Origin: Petrolisthes cinctipes | Lineage: Eukaryota > Arthropoda > Malacostraca > Decapoda > Porcellanidae | Length of the DNA stretch: 64,000 nt | Assembly: GCA_033782935.1 (NCBI GenBank) | Contig: JAWQEG010000726.1 | Span: 659,001 to 723,000, forward strand | Direction: 5' to 3' | Part shown: piece by piece, positions 50,963-62,264 of the stretch | Layout of the letters: each line of letters starts with the position of its first letter | How positions within the stretch are numbered: the first letter of the stretch is position 1 | Translations under genes and position numbers: made by a program | Notes under the pieces: generated by a model | Database searches by the model: none | What the model was told of the DNA's origin: nothing | Seen by the model: the letters and a program-made list of their open reading frames with translations, nothing else

Positions 50963-51578
50963 TAAAGCCCCAATCACACGGGGCATTTCGCCGAACTGTT
51001 TCACCCAACTTGTCGTTTCGTCGGACCAACTTGGCCAACCTCAGGGTCATTTTTCGTCGGACCAATCGCTCTCCCCAGGTTTAATGAAATGTTACAAAGA
51101 GTTGCGCATTTCACCCAACTTACTCCGGAGTCAAATATATGTCTATACTTTTTCTCTTGATTAAAAATATTGAAAGCAGTTGATAAGTATTGATATGTAT
51201 ACCATCACATACTGTATATTATAAGAAAATATATACATGAGAATATATAGTTATGCGATATATTTATTTAAGTCATATGATGCTGATATGATATTTGTGT
51301 ACAAAGCAAACATTAGCCCACATTCTTCAAAATTTCCAGACGACATCAACCAGTAATATTTCATTGAAACTGCCCTTATCGAAAAAGTGAGGAACGAGCC
51401 AGTGCTGTGGGATACTACCGTGACTACACATCCCAACTATTTACGTTGGAGACGGTTGGACGAATCGCACGAATACGTCTGCTAGTGATGTTTTCAAGTC
51501 CAGCGAACTGGTTGTACCATATGACTGCTTAAATGGCTGAAACAGTCCGTCGAAATGCCCCGTGTGATACGCGCTTTA
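50963..51578. mobile_element. TIR DNA element of unassigned superfamily, ~616 bp
   Basis: The left end taaagccccaatcacacgg, followed by ggcatttcgccgaactgtttca, matches the right end in inverse (gaaacagtccgtcgaaatgccccgtgtga then cgctttag), about 40 bases with few mismatches. There is no intact transposase. The target duplication is unclear. The cacacggggc-type ends resemble several eukaryotic families, so I leave it unassigned. Confidence 0.7.
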
Positions 51579-52209
51579 GTCTAAAGTTAGCTTTTTACCC
51601 TTCATGCTGTAAAACTGAGCATGTACCACTATATTGGGGAAACTATTTCAGCAATTACACCGAAATAAAGGGACCAGTAACCAAATGCAAAAGTCATATC
51701 CCTGTCAGTGATATGGAATAATCAAGATTTCTGAAGTTTACCAGAATATATGCAGCACCTCAACTAAAAACACCTACAAAACGACAAACCACTTTTCCAG
51801 TCAGACATTCTGTTTTCTTAATGCTTCTCTAATTCTACCCAGAGTATGAACTGTCCCAGTCCATATGAGTCTTGATATATAAATATACCAAACTTTTGTA
51901 TGATCCCTAATGAGGCTCACTTATCACATCCCACACACTATTCATAAATGTCATCATATCTATATTTCCTTTTGGAACACTTTAGTATTAATTTTAGAAC
52001 ATTTTCTTTTGTGCTGTTTCAATTTTCTGATCCATACCTTAAACTGCTAGAATATTCTGTCCAGAGAAACTAGGACCTTGAAATCTACAAATATCTGGAT
52101 GTCAAAGCTGCTTCAAAGTTGATACTTTCAAAGCCAAGTTTTTTTTTATGACAAATTAGTTACGTCTGTCCTTATTTAGCTCCTGAAGTAACCTAAAGCA
52201 TCGTCCACC

Positions 52210-52288
52210 ATGGAGGGAGCACAGCATCTGGATATTGATAAAATATTTGCTTTTACCAAGGGTTACTGGAATCAGTTTCTAGCAAGTG
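52210..52288 (+). CDS. nested antisense two-exon gene, coding exon 1 (49-residue protein)
   Basis: The ATG at 52210 lies in a near-ideal context (gtccaccatgg), with an in-frame TAA 21 bases upstream. It opens 26 codons plus one base: MEGAQHLDIDKIFAFTKG, then YWNQFLAS. The exon ends at a consensus donor (g then gtatgtaa). The phase (one base left over) fits the exon at 52979. The joined product is 49 residues, acidic to neutral and rich in aromatics, with no signal peptide or membrane segment. I do not recognise the family. A possible 5' acceptor (tccttatttag) lies just upstream at about 52182. It lies within the large intron of the BTB gene on the opposite strand. Confidence 0.6.
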
Positions 52289-52978
52289 GTATGTAATTAC
52301 TATTTAACTTGCCTTAATTATTCAGGAATTTTTTTAGCTCTTTTAGATCAACTGATCAAGCAATCATTTACTAGTAATTGTAGATGCCATATTCCCTCAC
52401 AAGAACCAGCAATTCCATCATTCACTACAATGGTTCCAAGAGCATTGTAGACCATTTCCCAGACCCTGGCTACATTATACCTTTTGAAAGGTATATTTGG
52501 TAGACTGTAGCATAACACTAAGAATCAGTATACTAAGAAATACTTCAATTTCCCCAACATATTGTAATTACTAAACTTAGGCATTGTGTGTCTATGTACA
52601 CAAGCTGAGGTAAGGTCCTTGTATTATAACCTTCCACAACCCCTCTGGGCCCACCTTAATCCTTATGCTAGCACACACAGGCCAGAAAGAAGTACTGAAC
52701 AGTACAGGTACTTGCAGGTATCATTATTCACCTCTGAAACCACCTTGAGATCAAGTTTGTTTCATTTGGAAAGTAGGCCTATTTCAATTAACCCCTTATT
52801 TGATCACTAGTGTTTTCATGTAGGTTGAGGATTTATGTTCAAAATTTGGAGGGGGAAAAGTAAACTTTTCCAGTTAAACTGCTTCAAGCAGCTAAAACAC
52901 TTCCCTACTGTTGACAAGCAAGACTGAAAGTAATGAAATGCTCAGTTCATTTACACTCATTATTGTTTCATTTTTCAG

Positions 52979-53049
52979 CTGATAGATATGGAGGCCAGCT
53001 GATGGATTTGCCTTGGAAGACATCTCACACTACAGCAGTGGCAGATTGA
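52979..53049 (+). CDS. nested antisense two-exon gene, coding exon 2
   Basis: The exon opens after tttcatttttcag and completes the split Ala codon, then reads DRYGGQLMDLPWKTSHTT to TGA at 53047-53049. The 690-base intron has correct ends, and the phase of donor and acceptor agrees. A poly(A) signal aataaa follows at about 53220, some 170 bases after the stop. Good Kozak start, phased splice sites and poly(A) signal together make chance unlikely, though the protein is tiny and unassigned. Confidence 0.6.
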
Positions 53050-53217
53050 AGTCAACAGTTGATGTTTATGTGAATTAAATGTTTAACAATCATAAGCAAA
53101 TGCAATGTGTTGCAGAAGAAAATTTCATATTCCTTTGTACATATGTATTGAATGCTTGTTAGGGCATATCCTATGCTGGAAAAATAATATACCTTCTTTG
53201 AGCATTACTGAATTTTC

Positions 53218-53226
53218 AAATAAAAA
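53218..53226 (+). terminator. poly(A) signal of the nested gene
   Basis: caaataaaa on the plus strand about 170 bases after the nested gene's stop codon. It is a canonical AATAAA and the first one downstream of that stop that I see. Confidence 0.45.
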
Positions 53227-53553
53227 AACTTTGTATACATAGTAAAAATTAATGTCATTATTACCCTCAAGTTCTACAAATGCACACCTGACTCCACCTT
53301 TAACATTCCTTTCAAATTGCTGTTCAGCAAATACAGAAACCTTTTCGCTACAAAGTGAAGAAAAAATTATTACCGAGAGGCCCTACAGGGCTATTCACTA
53401 TCTACCCCCCAATAGGGTGTTTTTGTATAGCAGTGTAATATGTTGTGTTAAGGAGAAAGTATACTCAAGATATATACAGTTCGCATAATGAAAGATGATG
53501 AATTTCATGCAATGTGAGCATCCTCCCTACTTGTCAAAACCTTCTTTGAGGTA

Positions 53554-54585
53554 CAGTGGTACCTCAGTCCTCGAACTTAATCCACTCCAGAAGGCTGTTC
53601 GAAAACCAAATCAATTTTTCCCCATAAGAAATACTGTAAATTGGATTAATCTGTTATAGACCTCCAAAAATTATGCATTATTAAACATTTCCAGTAAAAA
53701 TATTGCTCATTTATACCCGTATAATAATCCAGTAAACCCTGGCTAACTCGAATGAATGGGGGGGGGGGGGGACCCTTGTCGAGTTATCTGAAGACCCGAG
53801 ATATGAGAGGGCTTAATTTTGATGTGTATGACTGATTGCATGCACACCCGCCCTCAAAACAACATGTACTTTCACTCGTATCTCTGGTTCCCATACACAG
53901 CTGCACACACACAAAAGAATGACAATTTCACAAAAAAGGATATAATACTGCAGAAATGTCTAATAATGTATAATAACATAAAATACCGGTAAGGTATTGT
54001 GGTGTCGTAGTAGGTGAGAAAGTGTGGGAATTAGAGCAGCAGAGCTGGTATCGGTCAGTAAATCAGTCACGGCGTACTTGTTGCCACACGGACACAATAT
54101 TCCCCCGATTTTTGTGGTAAATTCTCGTACAGTAATCCCAGTAACCACATAGCCAATGTTTATATTATCATTACTATTTTACGTTTCTTAATCTGAGTTC
54201 TTGCTGATTACATTGTTTTTAATTATACGCATTGTTAATCACTTCAGAGGAACCGGTCCCAGAACTGCCTTAGTAGAACCGTTGGAACCGGTTTTAGATC
54301 CGAGTCTTGCCCTACTGAATAGAAAGCTTTTAACTTTTATTAGTACAGTACTGATGAAAAGAAGACAGAATCATCACATTCCATGAAAAAGTCGATATTG
54401 TTAAGAGAAAAGGTGGTAACAATTGGTCATGCTTTAGGGTTGATCCAAACAACTGTAGCTACCATAGTTATAGACTATGTCTATATCTATGTCATCAGTC
54501 GGGTTATTTTGGGGGTTCGGGCCACATGACGGCTTGGTTCGGGAACCGAGACATTATTTCTCAACCGAGAACCGAGGTACCACTG
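53554..54585. mobile_element. pogo/Tigger-like DNA transposon, non-autonomous, ~1.03 kb
   Basis: The terminal inverted repeat cagtggtacctcagt at the left matches the inverted accgaggtaccactg at the right, with TA on both sides. The interior has a G-run at about 53759-53771 and decayed sequence with no intact transposase. A second TIR-like start (cagtaaaccctggctaactcg, about 53731) suggests a nested insertion, but I could not find its other end. Confidence 0.75.
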
Positions 54586-54704
54586 TATATGGCAATATTG
54601 TATAAGTAATTATCATGCAGTATGGTATCACAGGACTTTCTCATAAAACTTCACAGCCTACAGGTAAGGGTATCTTTAGTTCCTGCTAAGGGAAATAAGA
54701 AATA

Positions 54705-55195
54705 GTATAATCCTGCCAACACTTGACCTATGCGTCAGAGACATGGAGTAGGGTTCATCAGTCTAGAATAGGTGCAGTGGAAATTAGTTACTTGAGAGGA
54801 GCATGTGGACTTACTAGGGAGAAAGTAATGAGAGTGTGTATGAGAAGGCAATTGGTATGAGTGAGAAGGCAAGTGTGGGGTGGTTGAGGGTGCAGCAAAA
54901 TACATTGAGGTGGTTTTGACATGTGGAGAGAATGCAATGTGAGGAGTTTGTAAAGAAGGTGTATGGAAGTGAGGTTATGGCACCTGGTGTGAGAGGCAGA
55001 CCTCCGGTTAGATGGCAGAGCAGAGTGGAAGAGTATGTAAGGGAGAGAAATGTGAGGGGCAGAGTATGGCTTGACCAAGTAAGGAAGGAGTGTTGGAACA
55101 GGGAAAACTGGAGACACATCTGCCGTGGTCACCCCCTTGGGGGTAGTTCCTGGAGGGAACGAGGCATCAGAGCTATAGATAGATAGATAGTTCCT
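54705..55195 (+). mobile_element. 3' fragment of a non-LTR retrotransposon (LINE), decayed
   Basis: Broken frames on the plus strand show reverse-transcriptase C-terminal motifs: TYASETW and ISYLRGACG near 54730-54810, then HVERM, GRPPVRW and REKDRxNWR-like WNRENWRHICRGHP at about 54920-55160. There are frameshifts and stops between blocks, so no intact protein. It ends in a short (ATAG)n run near 55180-55190, the kind of simple tail some LINE families carry. It sits antisense to the BTB gene in its largest intron. Confidence 0.75.
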
Positions 55196-56846
55196 GCAGT
55201 GACAGTCATTGCTTGAATGATACTTTTGTTAGGAATAACTTCACCTTACCTCGAAGTGACAACGAAAACGCCTATTACAAGTTAGTACATTGCAAACGTG
55301 ATTCTTTTGTCTATGTAATGGAAAAGAACGAGAAATATATTTAATGGATATTTCATAAGGAATATATATGGACAATAGCTGTGAGGCAAAATAAACCCAC
55401 ATATTTCAAAATCTCAGATTTTACCTCCACAGTGTCTTTAGAAACATGGGATACCAGTAAAATATTAACGAGTGAGTGTACTTTAGATTATAGAAGGGTG
55501 GGACCTTTAACTCTGCAAATCACAAGCAAATTGTAATCTTTTATTAGACCAGCTGTAGCTCGTATGTGATATTTCTATGAATGTGTGTTCTGTGTAACTA
55601 GGGCTGGCTACTGATCTAAAACCCATGACGTCAACAACCATGATCTATTGGATAGAAATAATAATCAAGGCAATTCATTTTCTCCCACAACCTAGACAGT
55701 ATAGTACCTCCCTCGACTTGGATATCTACCCCTACTACCTGAACTGCCCTTTTCATGCTACTGAATAATTCTACAGTAGTTAGTTGTGAGAACACATTCA
55801 AGCTTTGACTACCATAAAACACGCACACATCAACAAACACTCTTGCCTGGAAATCTGTTGAGTTTATCATGAGGATCAGACTAATATGTGTAATGTGTCA
55901 GGTAATCTTATAAAGTTAGTGGTTTGATGACTGGAATTAAAAGGGTCAATCAATATCTTGTGCTTAAAAGACGAACAAAGAAACTATCAGCAATGAAAGC
56001 TGTTATATATCTTATAATTTACTGTAACTACGATGATACTATAGTTTTCCGTAACAGGAGGGCATTGAAATTTCTAATAAAAACACAGCATCAATAAGTC
56101 CTCCTCTAACTCTGTGGATTTACTTTCAAAAATATAATTTTCCAGTCTTATCAATGTCTAAGTGCAATTACAAAGGCATTTCTTGGCATTAATATATTTT
56201 TCACATAAAAACATATTCAAGAAAATAAAATGCAGGTTAAATTAAAGTGACTTCCCATCTAATACCGATAAAGCCAAGACTATAAAAGTCAATGTACAGA
56301 GAGAACTTACTGCCTGTGTCAAGTCTAGCAATATTTTAATTAAGCCATCACACCTGCATAAAGTGGAAGCAACTTTTTCATCACATGTATAGTTACACAT
56401 GTGATCAGCCATTTCTCATGCTTCAAGTCAATAGCACACAGAACATATCAGTAGGTCTACATATATATGGCTATATTATCATGTACATTTTTCTTTTGTC
56501 AATAATATAAGTCAGCCCTCCAGTTGCATGTACTGAAAATGTTAAGTTTCCAGTAAGTTTAGAAAAGATATTTCTTCATACTGTACAGTATAAATATAGA
56601 GTATTAGTTACCCTGTATGCTTAAAGACATTTTTCCATTATCAGTACTGGAAAATTCAACCTTCCAGTACATATACAGGATGACTTCCTATACCTGAACT
56701 GAAACTAATCAACTTTCCCTCCTACACTTAGCAGTATTTAAATAATCATAGTTATAGCTAATTTTCAACAAAATTTTCTCCACATATTTGTACTGGAACA
56801 CTACCACCAATGGCTCCTTTTCTGTGAGGTACAAGGGAACACTCAC
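55196..56846 (-). other. large intron, part next to the last shared exon
   Basis: AT-rich and non-coding on both strands as far as I can see. Confidence 0.5.
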
Positions 56847-56954
56847 CCGCTGGTGTGCGTGCGCCCCACCCGGCTGGACATCTTGACTGCCATCACCACC
56901 GTAGGATTCAGCAGAGTAACCTCCAGTACCCGGTAGATCACTCCCACCAAGCCA
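56847..56954 (-). CDS. lola-like: BTB/lola-type gene, shared coding exon 4 (last common exon)
   Basis: The exon opens after tgtcatcag with WLGGSDLPGTGGYSAESYGG and ends HAHQR before gtgagt at 56847. It has 36 codons, phase 0 on both sides, residues 298-333. It is Gly-rich. It is the last exon before the series of terminal exons, so its donor is presumably the one joined to each alternative acceptor, all of which also read in phase 0. This is the branch point of the locus. It is too short and lacks a start codon, so simple ORF calling misses it. Confidence 0.75.
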
Positions 56955-58075
56955 CTGATGACAACAATAATACAGTTAGTTATATTTTTATTTCTAATAC
57001 TCCATATACAAAGGAGTTTCCTTTTCTAAATGATAATCAAAAGGTACTGTTGCAATACCAGAATCAGTGAGCATTTTGCTTCTACACAAAGTATTGTACC
57101 ACAGTAACGTCAATGATAGATGTTGTTCCGCAACTTGATGCTAATATTTCCTTCCTTACCCCAGTAGGTAGCAGACCATTCAACTTTTACTATTAAGAAC
57201 ATTCAACTAAGTAGCCTACTGCATCTTTATAACTTTCATTGCTTTCAAAATTCTAGTCTTTGGTTGTGTTGATATGAAGTTACAGTAATAGGATGAATTA
57301 ATAATTTTGAGACAGTAACTCCAAGCCAATTTAGTTATTTTATTTTGCTTGTATTAGTACCACACTTATGTGCTTTTGCAATTATGGTTATTATCAATAG
57401 CAAGTGGGATCAAGGTCATGGCTTGAGACAAGTGATTTAATGGTGATCCTATGATTTTTTTTTTTTTATCATATTCATAATGATTTTTATTATTTAATAA
57501 TTATTTTATGATTATATTTATGATTTTTATTTTTTTTTGTATTCTTTAGAAGATTAATTTTATTTCACATATATATTATTCAGTGGCATTTGACCAACAT
57601 ATTGCACCTCCATGATATATATATATATTATATCAAACGAGAAGTATGCTTGGAGATGCAAAAATAAGATATGAAAAATATTGGGAACCAATGCACTAGA
57701 GACTCGGCCACTACCAGCTCTAATGGCAAGTCAATAACAACGAGAGCACTCAGCAACAAAGGACCAGGATATAGGGGAAGCCAACACAACACTTCCTTGA
57801 CAGTAGACTTCTATCTCAGGGGAAAGCAATAACAGGAGAGATATGGGGCATGGCCAGCCACTTCAACAAATACTGTACACAGGAATTAAACAAACTTAAA
57901 ACTGTCAAGTTGACTCGGGTTTCACGTCGGTGGAGAGGTCTCTGGGCCACTCATCATCTTTGTGATGTGTGCTATAGTTGTGTTTCATACAGTCTAGTGT
58001 GTGCTTCACACTGTTCCAATGACTGTCACTCATTGATGGCCTTTAACCTTTAAGATATGAACCACTTCAACTTAC
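56955..58075 (-). other. intron between shared exons 3 and 4
   Basis: AT-rich, with T-rich low-complexity sequence at about 57450-57540 and a short (AT)n near 57616-57630. No exon or element was recognised. Confidence 0.6.
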
Positions 58076-58327
58076 CCCTTGCATGCCTGATGGTCCTGCC
58101 AGAGCCTCAGCCACAGCATCTGGTAAGGACTGAGGCTGGCCTGGTAAGACTGGCTGGTCGTACTTGTTGGGAACCATGTGACCTGAGTGTTCATCGCCCC
58201 CTCCACTGTCTATCCCTGGTTCACTGCCTACACCACCATACTGTATGCTAGAGTCCATCGCCTCAGGTTGAGTGTTGTCTACTGCTTCCACCATCTCTTC
58301 CTTGACTAGAGATTCATCTACCATAAC
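58076..58327 (-). CDS. lola-like: BTB/lola-type gene, shared coding exon 3 (acidic linker)
   Basis: A long T-tract plus caacag precedes the exon and gggtaagt follows it. It has 84 codons in phase 0 (residues 214-297), starting VMVDESLVKEEMVEAV. It is acidic, Gly/Ser-rich and low in complexity with no known fold, typical of the linker between BTB and the alternative fingers in lola-type proteins. VKEE (Lys222) matches the SUMO acceptor consensus psi-K-x-E, and as part of the common region it would be in every isoform. SUMOylation is inference. Confidence 0.8.
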
Positions 58328-59132
58328 CTGTTGAAAAAAAAAACAATGCACAACTATACATTAGAGAGTATTAATGTCTCCTTAAGCTACGAGTATAATC
58401 AATGCATCCATTCAGTGTGACACCTCCACTCCAAACATTAAATCATAAGTATAGACAAGGGAAATAATTATAAAAAGGGAATATCTAAAACAAAGCCAGA
58501 AAGAACCTTTGGCACAACAAAAATTGGACATCATGGGAGAAAGGCACAAGGAACAAAGAACACAGTACTATAAAGTGGAAAGTACAATAAACTCTTATTT
58601 CACAATGGAATTATATGTGTGATTTAGTGTGTGTAATGAATGTACAGACTACAAATACTTAATGTATACCAGTACTTCATTACACACCCATAATACCAGT
58701 GTACTATACAATGAGGGTTTTCTGTACACAATTTCCTTACACACACTACGGTACATTTCACACCCAAAATCCCAGAGTAAAATTAGAGTTCACTGTACTG
58801 TACAAATATAATATAGTACATCAAAGGAGAAATACAAACAAGGAAAGTAAATAAACGAGTACCGTATTTGGAACCAGACATATCAACAGAAATTCACACA
58901 TAATTAAAAAGAAAGACATGGGGAGAGCCATACACACAGCTACAATCTACAATACAAGGTCACTGGCTCTCCATAATGAGGATATTTCATTCCCTGTCCC
59001 TGAAATAATGGATGGCAGGACTAGCCCACAACACACTAAGGCTTTTGAGAAAGGATATAATAATATAGTGTTATATGAATAATAGTCATACAATACCAGC
59101 TTAAGGTTTTGACGAGCATATAACAGCAATAC
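58328..59132 (-). other. intron between shared exons 2 and 3
   Basis: AT-rich and non-coding except for the 61-codon in-frame extension of the BTB exon (down to 58947). I see nothing else. Confidence 0.6.
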
Positions 59133-59690
59133 CTTAACTTCCGAGGGCTGAGACTCTGAGGGGGTGTGATCTAAGGATTGATCTGTGGGTTCCGTTCTGT
59201 CCGTCCGATGGCTTTCACTGTGTGTTCTAGACCTTGGCTGGGAGTGTTCACTGTCTCCTTGGAAGGGTGTTGTGGCTCGGGGTGAAGAGGGAGGACTGGT
59301 AGATGGGAGAGAACTGCCATTTTCCTCTCTTCTCCTTCTCTTAGGCTGTGGACTTAACCTTTCTTCCCTGACAGACTTTGTTTGGTTAGGTTTGTTTTCT
59401 TCCCCAGGTGGTGGTTCATCAGGCACTGCCAACCCTTTAATTGATAACGTCTCTGCGGCTTTAATGAGTCTCGCTAAATCATTTTGTGCTACATTAACAT
59501 ACCCAGCATACATATAGTTCAACAGAGCCTCCAGGGCATCTGCTTTAATGTCTTTGAGCACTATAACTGGGTGTTTACATGGGGTGTGCTCAAACATCTT
59601 TTCAAAATATTCACTACATGTTGATAGCACCAGTTTATGTACAGGGTAGAACTTTCCATCACAGGCTATAGTGGCATCAGTGTACCGCTC
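59133..59690 (-). CDS. lola-like: BTB/lola-type gene, shared coding exon 2 (BTB domain and NLS)
   Basis: The acceptor ttttttccag opens the exon with ERYTDATIACDGKFYPVHK, and a donor at 59133 follows SEVK. It has 186 codons, residues 28-213 of the common part. BTB signatures are visible: the HKLVLSTCSEYFEKMF box, the VLKDI strand and the LLNYMYAGYV box. BTB domains mediate homo- and heterodimerisation and corepressor contact. A Ser/Pro-rich linker follows with a basic stretch PKRRRR (about residues 143-148), a likely nuclear localisation signal. If the donor is not used, the frame runs on for 61 more residues to a stop ending at 58947. That could give a BTB-only short form. Confidence 0.9.
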
Positions 59691-59814
59691 CTGGAAAAAA
59701 TGAAAAACACCACTTGTCAACGAGTGATCAGGGTTATAAAAAATAGTAACTGAGGTAATTTGACAAAATATGCTCTCATCAGCTAAGTTGGTTATCATAT
59801 TCAAGGTATATAGT

Positions 59815-59835
59815 TATTATTATTATTATTATTAC
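59815..59835. repeat. (TTA)n microsatellite
   Basis: About seven units of tta lie in the intron upstream of the BTB exon. Nothing else is recognised in 59836-60242. Confidence 0.85.
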
Positions 59836-60242
59836 ACTTTCCTCAGACATTTTTGCATCAACTCTTTAAAACTAGCAATGATTCATTAAGTGTTATCAGA
59901 ATACAATAAAGTCCCTAATCCTGACCCTGCATTCCTCAGACAATAAATCTGAGAACAAATTCTTTTAACCTTGGATGTGCTCAAAGAATATATGAAACCA
60001 TGGATGTGAATGAAGTCAATTAAAGTTAAAGTTCTGAACAAATTTACAGTACTTTTTGACAAATAATGACACTTTTACTAAAACATTAATCACTTTAGTA
60101 TGTATAAATGAGAAAGCTGGTCTCTAAATACATCCACGGAGAAACAAAATGAAAATGTAAATAAAGCGAGTGAGATGAACATTACAACAGTCCAGTTCAT
60201 AAACTTATCCTTACTCATACATACAAGGAAATAAGATATAGA

Positions 60243-60466
60243 GTCGATTCCACAGTGGTTTGTAAGCACGCAAACAAAAGATTATTAGCCGTGTAAATGC
60301 CTTATGGTTGAATTATTTAATGAATTTTGTGAGTAAACTATACAGTGATCATCATTATCTAACTGTTTGATAGATTTTGTGAATGTGGATACTCAGCTTT
60401 TGGAAAATAATGAAGCCTTACAAGTGTGGTTGGTTGGGAAGCTAACAAATACCACTGTGGAATCAA
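60243..60466. mobile_element. short inverted-repeat element (MITE), ~224 bp
   Basis: The left end tcgattccacagtggt recurs inverted at the right end as accactgtggaatcaa. The interior is non-coding. Its family and exact target duplication were not determined. It lies in the same intron as the 164 bp MITE. Confidence 0.65.
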
Positions 60467-60611
60467 CCCATAATCACTGGAACATTCTGAGGCTGTTATA
60501 AACAAATTTACTTGCTGATACTCAAGACACCTGAAAACTCAAACAGCCTCCCATAATACAGTATAGTATAGCTCATGTTTACCGGGGATCACTGACATAC
60601 ATAATACCGTA

Positions 60612-60775
60612 CTATCAAAGACAAAAGTCGTGACGTTAAATTTGGTGGTAATATATGGTAAAGAGCTAACCATACTGGGCATAGACATTGTTATTATGGT
60701 GGGGGTTTTCACTATGTTTCACGAGTTTTATCAAATCATCGGACAAGACAACGACACGACTTTTGTCTTTGATAG
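60612..60775. mobile_element. foldback MITE, 164 bp, TA-flanked
   Basis: The first ~22 bases (ctatcaaagacaaaagtcgtg) recur as a perfect reverse complement at the other end. The element is bracketed by TA on both sides, as in Tc1/mariner-type insertions. It has no coding capacity and lies in the intron between the start exon and the BTB exon. Confidence 0.8.
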
Positions 60776-60848
60776 TACATTGTATATCCAGAGTCTATTA
60801 AACAAAACAAAATAAGCCTTCACAAATATGTAAGTTTTCGGATCTTAC

Positions 60849-60948
60849 CTTTTCCCTGAGTGTTGCTAGGATGTGGCAAAAGGTAGCTCTGTGATTGTTC
60901 CAGTACAATGATAGCATTCCATCCCCCATCTTGGCAGATTATTCTCAT
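60849..60948 (-). CDS. lola-like: BTB/lola-type gene, shared coding exon 1 (start codon)
   Basis: The exon opens after tttttcag at 60949 and ends at a good donor (aaaag then gtaagatc) at 60849. The first ATG at 60948 is out of frame with the BTB domain. The ATG at 60929 gives 27 codons, starting MGDGMLSLYWNNHRATF and ending LREK. The WNNH motif followed by a short helix is the classical N-terminus of insect-type BTB (BTB-TTK) proteins. The exon joins in phase 0 to the exon at 59690. The product is a nuclear transcription regulator. Calling it lola rests on the series of alternative zinc-finger exons downstream. Confidence 0.85.
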
Positions 60949-61077
60949 CTGAAAAAATGAAGTTTAAATTAATATCCCTGTAGGCTACTAGCACACGATT
61001 ACCAAGATAACTGCATAACCTCACATAAAGCGATTATTCAAGACAACACTACACAAACTGTTTTAAACTATTCAGTA

Positions 61078-61102
61078 AAAAAAAAAAAAAAAAAAAAAAA
61101 AT
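61078..61102. repeat. poly(A) tract
   Basis: A run of A, about 25 bases, in the first intron of the BTB gene. No mobile-element body was recognised next to it. A G-run of 12 lies at about 61383-61394. Confidence 0.8.
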
Positions 61103-61614
61103 CACAGCAATGCATTTACATACATAGGGTACAGGAGCCAACAACCTTAATAAATTCGTAGTCAAATACAAAACAGGAAAACACTGGCTCAGAAAATTAA
61201 TTAAGAACAGTAGTAGACAAGGGGAACATACTCCCACCAAAATCTTATAAGTGCAAAAACACAAAGAATATAAAATAGGCCAAGAACTGGTCTACCAGGT
61301 CTTATGTATATTCTCAAATTCTTGTTCTTATACCAGCAAGGGCAGATAAATATTTCCTGGGTGTATCTTCCCTTAGTGGATGGGGGGGGGGGGGTAATTG
61401 TCCTGGAATACACTGCACATTCTTCTTTAAATCCAAAGTGTCGACTAACAGAAAATACAACAATTCCTATTATAATTTCCAACAGTGTAATTACTAGATG
61501 ATGCTGTGCAGTGGATATTCTATGGCAAAACTACTTTCCTTTGAGCAGACCAGACCAGACGGGACAAGAGTTGGGCCGGTAGTAGTAAAAGGAAGGAAGG
61601 AACTCTTTTATATC

Positions 61615-61840
61615 TATCTATCTATCTATCTCACACACACACACACACACACTAGTACAAAACAACTAAATACACACCAACTCACACTACAATGCCATTT
61701 TACACCACCACTATATTATTACCCAAGATAAAAATGAGGTACAAACATGACGTAGGTAAAAGGAAAGAGACGAGGGAAGGAAGGAATGTACTCACTCTTA
61801 TTTCACACTATAAATCACACACACACACACACACACACAA
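61615..61840. repeat. microsatellites (TATC)n and two (CA)n tracts
   Basis: Tetranucleotide tatc repeats near 61615-61630 run into a CA tract (about 61632-61651). A second CA tract lies near 61818-61838. They lie in the first intron of the BTB gene. Confidence 0.9.
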
Positions 61841-61934
61841 GTACAAAACACACTAACTCACACTACGTTACATTACCTAAAAAAACGAAGTAGATAAAGA
61901 GGAACGAGACGATGGAAGTGAAATAAATAAGTGT

Positions 61935-62105
61935 TTGGCGGGGTGGAATGGCTGGACGGGGCGGGGCAAGCTGCTGGGGGAAAATGGCGGGGCAAGAAAA
62001 CGGGGCTTTGTTGGTTGGGAAGAGGAGAGGAGGAGAAGGGGCCCCGCGTCAGCACCCCCCCACCCCCATACTACCCCCTCTAATGTATCCCCACCCCCCC
62101 ATAAC
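61935..62105. promoter_or_regulatory. GC-rich island, possible promoter of the BTB/lola-type gene
   Basis: A sharply GC-rich stretch in an AT-rich window. It contains GC-box-like ggggcgggg, a YY1-like aaaatggcgg and C-rich runs. It lies about 1 kb upstream of the first coding exon and about 0.5 kb downstream of the candidate untranslated exon. It could be an alternative promoter or an untranslated exon; no clear donor was found inside it. Confidence 0.35.
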
Positions 62106-62264
62106 TTAACTAATATAATACACACATACTAATACGTACATACATATATACACACACATACGTACATAGAAGATATAATATTAATTAATTCTAAAATAAA
62201 ATGACCGAGTATTGTCCAGCAGATGGAAGGTAATGTATGTAGGCCGGGAAAATGGCTCCTTCTG

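Noticed and set aside
53731..54000. Separate nested transposon starting at cagtaaaccctgg
   Set aside because: Only one end resembles a Tigger terminus; no matching inverted end was found.
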